A stretch of 64,000 nt of DNA, taken from Cubamyces lactineus (lineage: Eukaryota; Basidiomycota; Agaricomycetes; Polyporales; Polyporaceae). Where the stretch lies: positions 744,001 through 808,000 of the forward strand of contig JACDTU010000003.1 in the NCBI GenBank assembly GCA_022376465.1, given 5' to 3'. Every line of letters begins with the position of its first letter. Position 1 is the stretch's first letter. Positions 9,705 to 18,810 of the stretch are shown in pieces. Made by a program: the position numbers and the translations under genes. The notes under the pieces were generated by a model, which searched no databases, was not told the DNA's origin, and was given only the letters and a program-made list of their open reading frames with translations.

Positions 9705-9831
9705 ATGTTTGTATGAGGAAGTTCCTCCACGTGCGTGTGGTCCGGGCGAGCCGTCGAGTGGTGTTCAAAGAGTGTCTTGCCAACCTCCGTAACTCGTGGG
9801 CATGGTGCCCGACGTTTTCGAGGGCGCGCGC
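9340..9831. repeat. Direct repeat, copy A (about 490 bp)
   Basis: Same orientation and about 97-98% identical by eye to 12110-12603. It begins GCGCGACACC and ends GGGCGCGCGC, exactly at the edge of the foreign segment 9832-12109. Confidence 0.85.
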
Positions 9832-10754
9832 TGTCGCGAGTGAGGTTGGGGTGGTGGTTGTGTGGTGAGAAAGTAAAAAGGGGGTGAAAGAGGGTTGTGT
9901 GAGAAACTACCTACTCAAGAACAATCAAAATCTTCGACCGAAAGCGGTAATGCCAACGATCCTACGAAGAAGGTGAATGAAAATGAGGAGCACTCAGAAA
10001 TACGTCTCTTAGTCACGCGTCTTTCAAAGAACTCAAACCAATACACCTCACGTTGCCGCAAAGCTTGTCGGTTTTCCTCCTTTCCAGACAGTGGCTCTGC
10101 CGAGTTCGGGGTCTGCCCTTACTTGGCGGTGATACGCAAACGAACCTACGGAACACGAAACAAACAAAGTCTGCTGTACCTTTGCGAGATCTGACCTCTT
10201 CTCCCTAGGCCCTGTAGATCTCAGAATCCTCCTTGAGAAAATCTTCCGGCAAGTCCCAGAAGCTTCCTCTACCTACCCTAGAACGCACCGATAGAGCTGG
10301 CAGAGTTTCCCCTAGCTAACCCGCTCGGCTGCACGTCCTGTCCGATGGTCAAACGACCTGAGAACCTTCCTATCCTGTTCTCCTTTATCCCTATCCCAAT
10401 CCTATCCTTCAACAATGTCTGCACTCAGGCTGCTAAACCCCGGACTCTGCCGCTAAGGTCCAACCTGCAGTGGCTTACGACGCACGAAGTCCTACCGAGC
10501 GACGGTAAGGCTTAATCGAACCTGTTCTGACACAGAGAAATCAGCGAACGATTAACACCACGACGACTCACCTAGAAATCCACTTGCTAACTTGCTGAGA
10601 ACTTGATGGTTGGTTGCTGAGGTTGCTGACTGTCGAACTGAACTTGCTGCCTTGCTGGTTTGCTGGTGCTTGCTGGTACTTGCTTTCAGATCTTACTCGC
10701 TTGTGAGAAAATCCTTCTGAGTTGTTGTTCTCCCGGGGGGCTTTGCCAGTCGAG

Positions 10755-10762
10755 TATATATA
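10755..10762 (-). promoter_or_regulatory. TATA element in the LTR-like block
   Basis: TATATATA within a palindromic GAGTATATATACTC context. The downstream minus-strand leader is rich in CAGCAA and CAAG words. It probably belongs to a retroelement promoter. Confidence 0.35.
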
Positions 10763-11145
10763 CTCTCCCAGAAAGCTTCCGGCGCATTCTATCTACATTA
10801 CAAATCGCTACCTACTGGCTGACTAACAATGTCCTTGAACCTTCCAACACATTCCGTAACTCTCCAGGGTATTCTTGACAAGGACCCGGGCTGACCCGGC
10901 CCTGTAAGTTCCCTGCCATTCGGCTGTGCGCGCTGCCTCACGGCTGTGCACTCACTGCCTCGTCTATTGTCTTGAAGATTCCAGAAGGTCCCGGGCCATG
11001 AACTGCCTGGAGAACCTTCCAGCACCTTCTCGCGTTTTCTGGATCTCCTAGATCCTGCTAGAACATTCCAGAACGTTGCATGGCTGCGTCGTTGGCTGTC
11101 CCTTCAAGGCTGTTCAAGGCTGTACGCACACAGCTTCGCATAGCC

Positions 11146-11940
11146 TCAATGGATACCATCAACGTAGCCTCGCACTGCCTCTGTTGCTACTTCCGCTACC
11201 TCAGATACCTTGGTGGGTGCTGTGGATGCGTATGAGGAAGACAACGAGTGGCCATTCGAGATTGCAAAAGAGTGACTGTCCGAACGAGTGTCTAAGGAGT
11301 CCATGTCCGTTGCCCATTCCCTCAGCCTGCGTACAGATACCGGAACTCTCCCTGGATGTAGTGTCCAGCTCCCATTCGTCGACGTTTGGGGACTGTCCAA
11401 CCTCTGCGGGTGTGGGTGAGTACTTGTATCTGCGCACGTCAAAGGAAACTCGCCTGAGTTGTGCCGGTCGTTGTCGGGTCGCAGACATCCGAACCAGCTC
11501 CTCAACCGAATGTACCACCACCGCGTGCCTTCGAAGAACGGGTAGGGTACTGCCAGCGTGATGCTCGCAGGGGAGTGCGGGTGTTCTACCCACAAGATGA
11601 CGCGCGTCTGTTGGTATTCCACCACGCGACTGATCCGCCCCGTGAAACGTCGTTGGTCGGGGAGAACCAATCGGCAGTAGCTTCCCACTCGGGGAACAAA
11701 CCATCGTGGGCGCACCTCCTTGCCGGTAGGCTCAACGTCGACCCACACTTCCTGCTCGCCGACTTCCTCGCCTAACGCGACTGGTCGTAGTCGATGCGGA
11801 AAGAGTCCGTCTGGCCGAAAGAGAACGTGGTAGTCCAGTCCGTATGATACTACGGGGCAGCGGGGTATTTGGTCGGCCTGCACACTTCGGGGAATCGCGT
11901 GTTGCACGGCCGCAGGAAGATCGAATGACACACCGACCAT
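11146..11940 (-). CDS. Hypothetical ORF in the foreign segment
   Basis: The ATG at 11940-11938 gives 264 residues. The first 140 are rich in Val, Arg, Pro and aromatic residues (YCRLVLPDQRRFTGRISRVV), and the rest is Ser/Thr-rich. No domain is recognised. It may be the C-terminal part of a retroelement protein or an accessory ORF, since an LTR-like block follows it. Confidence 0.35.
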   Translation of the reverse strand: MVGVSFDLPAAVQHAIPRSVQADQIPRCPVVSYGLDYHVLFRPDGLFPHRLRPVALGEEVGEQEVWVDVEPTGKEVRPRWFVPRVGSYCRLVLPDQRRFTGRISRVVEYQQTRVILWVEHPHSPASITLAVPYPFFEGTRWWYIRLRSWFGCLRPDNDRHNSGEFPLTCADTSTHPHPQRLDSPQTSTNGSWTLHPGRVPVSVRRLREWATDMDSLDTRSDSHSFAISNGHSLSSSYASTAPTKVSEVAEVATEAVRGYVDGIH

Positions 11941-12033
11941 GATGGGTGATGATGAGAAGCTGTCAAACTGAGCGCCTACGTTTGATCACGTCGTTGCTCA
12001 GTCATCCGCTTACTCACGGTCCGCACATGACTT

Positions 12034-13149
12034 TTAGGTAATATCTTCCCACTGACCTGCGTCTGCTTCCCTGCCATGTCCAGGTACCAATCCAAATTGG
12101 TGCATGACAGCGCGACACCAGACACATCGCCAGTCTCTGCACCACAGGTACTCGTGATCGGGCGACCCACAGACTAGGCAGCTGCGGCCAATAGGGTGGA
12201 GGGACGGCGGGGACTCAGGTCGGGCTGGCGAAGCGTCCATTGGGGCGGGCGAGGTGTCTCTTCGAGCTCTTACGTTACGCTCGTCGGGGGATGGATCACG
12301 GGGCCGACGGCTTCCTGCGGAGACTCTGGTGTGGAACAAGGGCAGATAGGTCCCTTGGCGTCGGGCTTCGCCGGGTACTCTTCTTGCCGCTGCTGGGAGT
12401 TCTCCGGGAGGTGGGGCCGCGTCGTTGATGACCGAGGCCAGTGGCGCCATCCTTGCACGGAATGCGGGGAGTTCAAATGTTTGTATGAGGAAGTTCCTCC
12501 ATGTGCGCGTGGTCCGGGCGAGCCGTCGAGTGGTGTTCAAAGAGTGTCTTGCCAACCTCCGTAACTCGTGGGCATGGTGCCCGACGTTTTCGAGGGCGCG
12601 CGCCTGCCGTTCTGCGATGTCGTAGTCCGAGACTTGCCGTTGCTCCTCTTCTTCACCAAACGCCTCATGAAGAGCGTCTAGAGCGTCCTCTGCGATGTCA
12701 GCTGCGTCAACAAGGTTCCCTTCCAGTGCGTCCAGTTCCCGTTGCTCGTTGTAGAGGCATCGATATTCTCTAAGGAAGTACTGCAAGCCTCGCTCGGTGG
12801 CATTGACGACCGGGGTAGGGTTGGTGAGGAGCGCACGGAGCAACTGGTTGACGTCGGGGTGCCGGGAGTGGTCTACCAGATGAGAGTCTTCGACACCGAC
12901 CGTGCTGAGGTCCGACGTCGAGGAGGCGGGCGATGGTGACCTAGAGGTGTATTCCGGTGGGGGCGACGAGAGGCGTCTGGCGAGTGGGGGAGGAATGGGT
13001 AGCGGCTGTTGGTTTTCCTGGTCGCTTGCATTGTCGTCAGCGACTTGGGTGCTATAGAGGGGGCGGCCCATTCTACTCGTCCCAGCTGGAGTTATTGAGG
13101 GTGCGGTCGGCCTGGTCAAGCTTGTCGTTTGCGGGGTCGAGAGGGTCAT
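12034..13149 (-). CDS. Third large ORF of the chromovirus, zinc-knuckle protein, C-terminus altered
   Basis: The frame is open from above 13149; the first ATG is 13149-13147. The N-terminal 90 residues are rich in Ser, Pro and Thr. Residues about 90-240 are helical with many Leu, Arg and Glu. The C-terminus has a CX2CX4HX4C knuckle (CLVCGSPDHEYLWC). A second knuckle begins (CVWCRA) but is cut at 12110, where foreign sequence replaces its end and gives an unrelated tail to 12034. The intact form of the second knuckle is seen in the duplicate at 9267-9704. It may be a nucleocapsid-like or accessory protein; it is not the Gag of this element. Confidence 0.5.
   Translation of the reverse strand: MTLSTPQTTSLTRPTAPSITPAGTSRMGRPLYSTQVADDNASDQENQQPLPIPPPLARRLSSPPPEYTSRSPSPASSTSDLSTVGVEDSHLVDHSRHPDVNQLLRALLTNPTPVVNATERGLQYFLREYRCLYNEQRELDALEGNLVDAADIAEDALDALHEAFGEEEEQRQVSDYDIAERQARALENVGHHAHELRRLARHSLNTTRRLARTTRTWRNFLIQTFELPAFRARMAPLASVINDAAPPPGELPAAARRVPGEARRQGTYLPLFHTRVSAGSRRPRDPSPDERNVRARRDTSPAPMDASPARPESPPSLHPIGRSCLVCGSPDHEYLWCRDWRCVWCRAVMHQFGLVPGHGREADAGQWEDIT
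12110..12603. repeat. Direct repeat, copy B (about 490 bp)
   Basis: Partner of 9340-9831. This copy is in frame with the zinc-knuckle ORF; copy A is not. Confidence 0.85.
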
Positions 13150-13261
13150 GGTGTTCGAGAGCAATTTCGAGGATGTTGATGGAGAGGCGCAGGTGAGTGG
13201 CGATGAAGGCAAGGGCAAGGAGGTAGCCGAGGGTCATGCAGGTGAAGAGCGCGATGATCAT
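13073..13261 (-). CDS. Small membrane ORF (b) downstream of pol
   Basis: A 62-residue ORF from ATG 13261-13259. Residues 2-23 are a hydrophobic segment (IIALFTCMTLGYLLALAFIA), followed by an amphipathic helix and an acidic tail. It overlaps the start of the zinc-knuckle ORF in another frame. Two consecutive single-span ORFs packed directly behind pol suggest a conserved polycistronic 3' unit. Translation and function are unknown. Confidence 0.4.
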   Translation of the reverse strand: MIIALFTCMTLGYLLALAFIATHLRLSINILEIALEHHDPLDPANDKLDQADRTLNNSSWDE

Positions 13262-13266
13262 GGGCT

Positions 13267-13425
13267 TCACGATCCCCACGCTGATCGGGATGGGTAGTCA
13301 CGGCTGTGGAGAGTGTGCTCGATGATGCGGTTGAAGAGGTCGCGGAGGATATACCAGAGAAAGAGGAGGGTGATGGCGAGGAGGGTGAGGCAGTAGATGG
13401 CGAAGAGGATGGCGAGAGAGAGCAT
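13267..13425 (-). CDS. Small membrane ORF (a) downstream of pol
   Basis: A 52-residue ORF starts six bases after the Pol stop, at ATG 13425-13423. Residues 3-26 form one strongly hydrophobic segment (LAILFAIYCLTLLAITLL), followed by a basic and polar tail. It stops at 13267, five bases before the ATG of the next ORF. The position is that of an env-like gene in some retroelements, but no env family can be recognised in 52 residues. It is too short for a standard ORF screen. Confidence 0.45.
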   Translation of the reverse strand: MLSLAILFAIYCLTLLAITLLFLWYILRDLFNRIIEHTLHSRDYPSRSAWGS

Positions 13426-13431
13426 TGCAGA

Positions 13432-16400
13432 TTACAGCAGCTTCTTCGCCCTTTTATACCGCTGGAGGATTTCTTTGGCGTTCGGAATTAGAGCGGACTC
13501 GGGTTCCCATGTGTTCTCGGCGCTGGAGTAGCCTTTCCACTTGATTTGGTAGCGGATTCCGCCTCGTGTGGTCTTGTGTCCGACGATCGCTTCGACCTCA
13601 TATTCTTCTTCTCCGTCGATAAGGTCAGGTGGTGGCCTCGTGTAGTTCGGTCCGTGGGTGTCGTTTTCCTTGTATGGGGTGAGGAAGCATGCGTGGAACA
13701 CGGGGTGTACCTTCCAGTGTTTCGGCAGCTCCAGCCGATAGGTCACGGGTCCAAGTACTTCGGTGATGACAAAGGGGCCTTCTCGTTTGGGTGCGAGTTT
13801 CCGGGATGCGTAAGCGAGCTTGAGGTTCTTCCCTTCGAGCCAGACCTTCTGTCCTTTCTTGAATTGGACGAACTTTCCCTTGAACCTGTCACGTATGACG
13901 TGTCGGGCTAGCTCGTGGGCTGCTAGGGCTTCGTCTCGGGCCTTCTGGAGGTTCACTAGCCGTTCTTGTACTGTCGGGGTGTTGGTCTTGGGGTATGCGA
14001 TAGGAATCAGTGTCGGTTCGTACCCCATCATGAGGTAGAATGGTGATGCATTCCGTGCTGAGTGGGTCCGTTGATTGTGTGCGACTTCTGCGTCGACAAG
14101 GTGTTCCGCCCATTCGTCTGGTTGGCCTTCGCAGAATATCCTGAGGTAGACTTCCAGTTCTTGATTCACTCATTCAGTTTGTCCGTCGGTCTGCGGGTGA
14201 TATGCGGTAGACGGGGAAAGGGTGATGCCTAAGAGTCTTCCTAGTTCGCGAGTGACGTTGGATACGAATTGTGGCCCTCGGTCGGATATGATCTTGCTGG
14301 GTAGTCCAAAGCGTCGGTAGACATGCCGGTGGTAAAGCGCCGCTGTGCCGATTGCGTCGATCGTCTTCTTGCATGGTGCGAAAATCACCCCCTTCGTAAG
14401 GCCATGGTCGACCACGACCAGAATACTATCGTAGTCGTGGGATTCGGGGAGATCGGTGATGAGATCCATCGTGACGTTCTGGAATGGCCGAGTAACATCG
14501 TCAGCGGGGATTGGTTGCGGGGGCGGGGTGGTCGGGTGTGTGTTTGGCTTGTTCTGCTGGCATGTGGCACAGCCTTCGACGTATCGGGATACCATGGCAT
14601 ACATGCCGGGCCACCAGTATGACCGCCGTATCAGTTCTAGAGTCTTGAATTTCCCAGGGTGTCCGGCTGCCGGGGAGTCGTGGTGTTGACTGATCAGGTC
14701 TCGTCGCAGGGCTTCGTCGGCTGGTACGTAGCATCGGTTCTTGTAGAAGATTAAGCCATCTCGTTCTTGCCAATCGGTGAGCGCACTTCTGATCGGGGGT
14801 GGTCCGTCGTGTTGGATAGCAGCAAGTGCGTCGCAAAAGAGTCTGTCTTGCGTGGCCAAGTGTCGGAACCTCGGTGCCAGTTGGGTGTCCACTAGTCGTA
14901 CGAAGAGGTTGTCAGGTAGCATGGTTCGTTCAGTATTGTCGTCTTCTGATCCTTGTCGGTGATCGGGTCTTCGGGATAGCGCATCCGATTGTACCATTGC
15001 CGTGCCGGGGGTATGTACGAGTTGGATGTCGAACTGGGAGAGAAAGAGGGCCCATCGTGCTTGTCGTCTGTTCAGTTGTTGCGGGTTGCGCCAGTAGGTG
15101 AGGTTCTTGTGGTCGGATAGGATCGTAACCGGGTGCCCTGATCCTTCGAGGTAGTGTCACCAGGCCTTCAGGGCTCGAATGATGCCAAGTAGTTCTCGGT
15201 CATAGATTTCGTAGTTCCGTTCCGCTTCGGTGAATCCTTCGGATAGATACGCGCACGGGTGCAGGTCGCCGTTGGCGTCTCGTTGTCGGAGTACTGCCCC
15301 TGTGGCCCATTGCGAGGCGTCGGATTCGACGACAAAAGGTTTGCTAATGTCGGGCATTTGCAGCACGGGGGCCGTCGCGAATCGTTGCTTCAGCATGTCG
15401 AAGGCCTTCTGGCATTCCGTTGTCCATTCCCATTTGGCGTCTTTCTTGGTGAGCGCGTTGAGCGGTCGCGCGATCTCCGAGAAGTGGTCGATGAATCGTC
15501 GGTAAAAGTTGCCGAATCCAAGGAATGATCGAACGTCCTTGACGGTTGTCGGTTCTGGCCAGTCGAGTATTCCCTTTATCTTGATAGGGTCCATGGAGAT
15601 CCGGTTCTCACTGATGATCATTCCAAGATACTCCACTTCTGGTGCGTCGAATATGCACTTCTCTAGCTTGAGGTAGAGGTCGTGTTCTTTGAGTCGTTCC
15701 AGGACACGTAAGGTCCTTCTTCGGTGTTCGTCCAGGTCTGCCAAAAAGATCAGTATGTCGTCCATGTAAATCACTACCCATCCTTCGTCGATCATGTCTG
15801 CGAAGATCGCGTTCATCATAGCTTGAAAAGCCGAGGGGGAGTTCCGCAGTCCAAAGAACATGACCATTGGTTCGTATAGCCCTTTGCTGGTTCGGAAGGC
15901 GGCCTTCCATTGATCACCGTCCTTGATACGGACGTTGTTGTATCCCGATCGGAGGTCCAGTTTGGAGAAAACCTTCGCTCCGCGCAGCTTGTCGACCAAT
16001 TCTGATATGAGCGGTAGTGGGTACTTGTTGGGGACGGTTCCTTCGTTGAGGTATCGATAATCTTGGCAGGGTCGTAGTGTTCCGTCTTTCTTGCCGACGA
16101 AGAAGAATGGGGATGCCATCGGCGAGTTCGAGGGTCGGATGTAGCCTTTTCGTAGGTTCTCCCGGATGAATTCTTCCTCGGCTTCGAGTTCCTTGGGCAT
16201 GAGTTGATATCGCTTGAAGTCCTTCGGGGTAAAGCCTTCCTTGAGTTCAATGGCCAGGTCCCAGGGTCGTGATGGTGGGAATCGTTCGGACGCCTTCTTT
16301 TCAAAGATGGCGGCATATCCTCGGTACGGTTCGGGGAGCATCTCTTCGAAAGTCTTCTTCTCTTCCTGTGCTTGGTGCCGTTGTGCGAGTGCCATTGCGG

Positions 16401-17280
16401 GGTTGACCTTTGCTCGGATCCAGACGTTGGCTGCAATTGCAAATCGAAGTCCTTGTGGGGCTCGTCGGATTCTTCCGATGGTGGGTCCAGGTCCAATCTT
16501 CGTGGGTTCGTAGTCGTGTTCCGTGGTGAGGGGGGATCCGGGTCGAGGCATATCTCCGTGCCATTCTGTCGCGTGCGGTGTTATCATGGCTTCGTGTTCT
16601 CCGCGAAGATAAGCTATCAGCAGATCTTGGTCATTGGGTTCTTCTTCCGGGTGCACGTCGGAGAGGGTAACTCGTTCGATGTTCTCGTAGATTGGTTCTT
16701 GGGTCGATGCTTCCTCGGTCACGTCTTCGTCTTCTTCCTCTGTTTCTTCGTCCGGTTCTTCTTCGACTGGCTTGGGTCTTCCGGTGAAGGGGTCTTGATC
16801 TGGGAACCACATTGCACGCAGATGTTCCACAATTGTTCGGTTCACCCGGGCGGGGTCGATGTCAAGGGTCCCTTTCGTGAAGTCGATGTTGGCATTGACG
16901 CGCTGCAGCCATGGCAGGCCCAGGATGATTGGTTCCTTTCCTAGCGACGTAATCAGGAACCGCACAATGTGTCGGTGGCGCCCAGCTTCAATTTCAAGGA
17001 CTGCGCATTTCTTGATATCGCCTGCTTCATTCCTGGTTCCGTCAGCGTTGTATACTCGGATCGGGGCTTTCAGCGATTTGAGCGGGAAGTTGTGCTCTTT
17101 CGCAAACCTGTGGTCCATGAATACTTCTCCCGCTCCCGTGTCGATGAGGGCTTTCGTTTCGACGTTTAGGTCCGCGTGGATAGATAACGGAATTCTCATA
17201 GACTGTCGAGAAGTCTGCACTACTATTACACGGCGGACCTTAGTACGCGGTCGTGACGTCGAGACACGCCGGTTCTTCAA
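13432..17280 (-). pseudogene. pol: Pol polyprotein with two in-frame stops
   Basis: The frame encodes an aspartic protease (LIDTGAG, near residue 45), reverse transcriptase (YMDD at about residue 504) and RNase H (VESDAS near 650). It continues with an integrase (HHCC zinc module, then [15 protein letters not shown] and a final Glu in GQTE) and a C-terminal chromodomain ([19 protein letters not shown]). Two TGA codons break it: at 15154-15156 in RNase H, where ALKAW is followed by TGA then HYLEG, and at 14167-14169 directly after the last integrase catalytic Glu. Both lie where related Pols usually have Arg, so a CGA to TGA change is the simplest cause. The start is by frameshift from gag. 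No frameshifting indel was seen between 13432 and 17280. Confidence 0.9.
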
Positions 17281-18278
17281 AAACCCTCGTTGGAGAAGCT
17301 TGCGAGGATTTCCTTCGCGTCTTGGTCTTCTTCTAGCCCCTTCAGAGCGGTACGGATCCTTGCTGCGATAAGCTGCTTCTTGTCAGCCGCTTGGCCGTCG
17401 ATGGATTTGATGTCTTCATCATCGTCGCTCTCGTCTTCTTCGACCTCGGTGATGCGGGCCTTGGCGGTAGGCTTCGTCTTCTTACGGTCGTTGGTTCTTC
17501 TGTTGGGGCACTGCCGCGCTAGATGCCCTATCTGGTGGCAATTGAAGCATCGTCCTTCTCGGTAGTGCTTCTCACGTTCTTCGGTCGTCATCTTGTCGAC
17601 ATCCATGGCGTCAGGGTCGTGTTCTTGCGGTCGGGGTCTGTACGGCTTGTACGTAGGTCGGAAGGTCGAGGTCTTCCCGTCGTATGCTCTTCCCAGGTGA
17701 TACTGCTGTTCGAGAGTGGAGGCTCGGAGGTAGAGTTCGCTGGCATCCTTCGGTAGGGGGTACATCCCGAAGATCTTCTCTCGAAGGGGACGGTTGAGTC
17801 CAGCATAGAAGAAGTCGGCAATGACTTTGAACTCTGTGATTCCGCATCGCGAGATGATCGACTTGAACTCGGCAATGTAGTCTTCGACTTTCTTGCTTCC
17901 TTGCTTCAGGTTTCGCAGCAGCACACGGGCGCTGGCCTTCTGGTCGATGTCGTCGAATGCTTCCAGTAGTTGCTTCTTGAAGTCGTCCCATGTTCCGTAG
18001 TTGGGTTCGATACGTTCTTCGCCTGGTCTTCGGTTCTTGTTCTGGTCGGCTGCCTGCCGTTCTACGTCTTCAATGAAGGTGCGGGCCCAGGTTCCGGCGG
18101 TGCCCCCGTTCATCAGCATAAGGCAGAAGACGATCTTCATTTCGTCGGTGGCGTAGGTCTTCTTGTTCATCGTGAGGTAGAGGGAGCATTTCTGCAACCA
18201 CTCCACTACTTCGCCCCGCTTCCCTGAGAACTCTGGGGGCATCTTGAGCTTGATCTCGTTCGTCTTTTCTTCAGCCAT
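17277..18278 (-). CDS. gag: Gag of the chromovirus
   Basis: The 333-residue ORF begins at ATG 18278-18276. Residues about 60-190 fit the retrotransposon Gag (capsid) domain, with the WARTFIEDVE and YIAEFKSII segments. A zinc knuckle of the CX2CX4HX4C form (CFNCHQIGHLARQC) lies near residue 250. The tail is acidic. Upstream of the ATG the same frame stays open for about 170 codons, back to a TAG at the primer site, and encodes a Trp/Tyr-rich patch and a Pro/Glu-rich linker. No ATG lies in that stretch or in the leader. Gag ends at TGA 17279-17277, directly after a slippery heptamer, so Pol is probably made by -1 frameshifting. Confidence 0.9.
   Translation of the reverse strand: MAEEKTNEIKLKMPPEFSGKRGEVVEWLQKCSLYLTMNKKTYATDEMKIVFCLMLMNGGTAGTWARTFIEDVERQAADQNKNRRPGEERIEPNYGTWDDFKKQLLEAFDDIDQKASARVLLRNLKQGSKKVEDYIAEFKSIISRCGITEFKVIADFFYAGLNRPLREKIFGMYPLPKDASELYLRASTLEQQYHLGRAYDGKTSTFRPTYKPYRPRPQEHDPDAMDVDKMTTEEREKHYREGRCFNCHQIGHLARQCPNRRTNDRKKTKPTAKARITEVEEDESDDDEDIKSIDGQAADKKQLIAARIRTALKGLEEDQDAKEILASFSNEGF
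17280..17286 (-). promoter_or_regulatory. -1 ribosomal frameshift slippery site, G GGT TTT
   Basis: In the Gag frame the minus strand reads GAG GGT TTT TGA. The heptamer G GGT TTT fits the X XXY YYZ rule and sits directly before the stop. The -1 frame leads straight into pol. I did not identify a downstream pseudoknot. Confidence 0.65.
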
Positions 18279-18798
18279 CGTGGCTTCGGTTCGGCCTTCG
18301 GGTTCGTTTGTAGTTCGGTTCGATTCTTCTTGAGGGGTCTTCCCTACGGGTTCTGGCGCGGCTTCGCTTCCCTCCGGGTCGTGGTCGTCGTTCGAGGTTC
18401 TTGTAGCGTTCTCGCTTTCTGGTTCACTCTCCTCGAGTATCTCCGCCTGAGCTGGTCTGGGAGTAGTGAAGTCTACCGGGGAAGGTTGTTCTGGTTCTGT
18501 TCTCGGTTCCGGGGTGGCCGCTGGTTCCTCCGGAAGTTCGTCTCCAAGTGATATTTCGCGGTAGCGTCTTCGGTAGTCGGGGTCGATGTCAAGGCAGTTC
18601 CGCCAGGTGAGAGGGACTTCGGTGAAGTGCCAGGACTTGTTCTTCCAGAAGACTTGTTGCCCTTCGTAGTAGACTAGCTTGGCTTCCTTGTCAACCGCAA
18701 ATTCTTTCGGTATCGACGCCGTGTTGTTCGGTTCGGGGCCGCTCTGTCTTGAGCGGGTGTCGTGTGTCGAGATCTGGGTAGATCGACGGGTTCTGGTG

Positions 18799-18810
18799 AG
18801 CTCGACCTAA
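18799..18810 (-). other. Primer-binding site, self-priming type (chromovirus)
   Basis: After the LTR the minus strand reads TT and then AGGTCGAGCT (plus 18799-18808). This is the exact reverse complement of the inferred first ten bases of the transcript (plus 18922-18931). As in the left element, the site starts two bases after the LTR and is not a standard tRNA 3' end. This fits Tf1-type self-priming. Confidence 0.6.

Larger units (their letters stand above)
9832..12109 (-). mobile_element. Foreign 2.28-kb segment inside the chromovirus, LTR-like
   Basis: It lies between the two 490-bp copies and is unrelated to the rest of the element. It contains a 264-codon minus-strand ORF (11146-11940). 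Beyond it, in the transcription direction, is a promoter-like block with TATATATA (10755-10762) followed by a CAG/CAA-rich leader. This order, ORF end then LTR-like promoter, suggests the 3' part of another LTR element. Ends read CTGTC...GACAG and are flanked by CGCG on both sides. The identity is inferred; I found no LTR pair. Confidence 0.4.

Noticed and set aside
18799..18810. tRNA-type primer-binding site
   Set aside because: The site does not begin with TGG, and its complement is present in the element's own mRNA 5' end, which explains it better.
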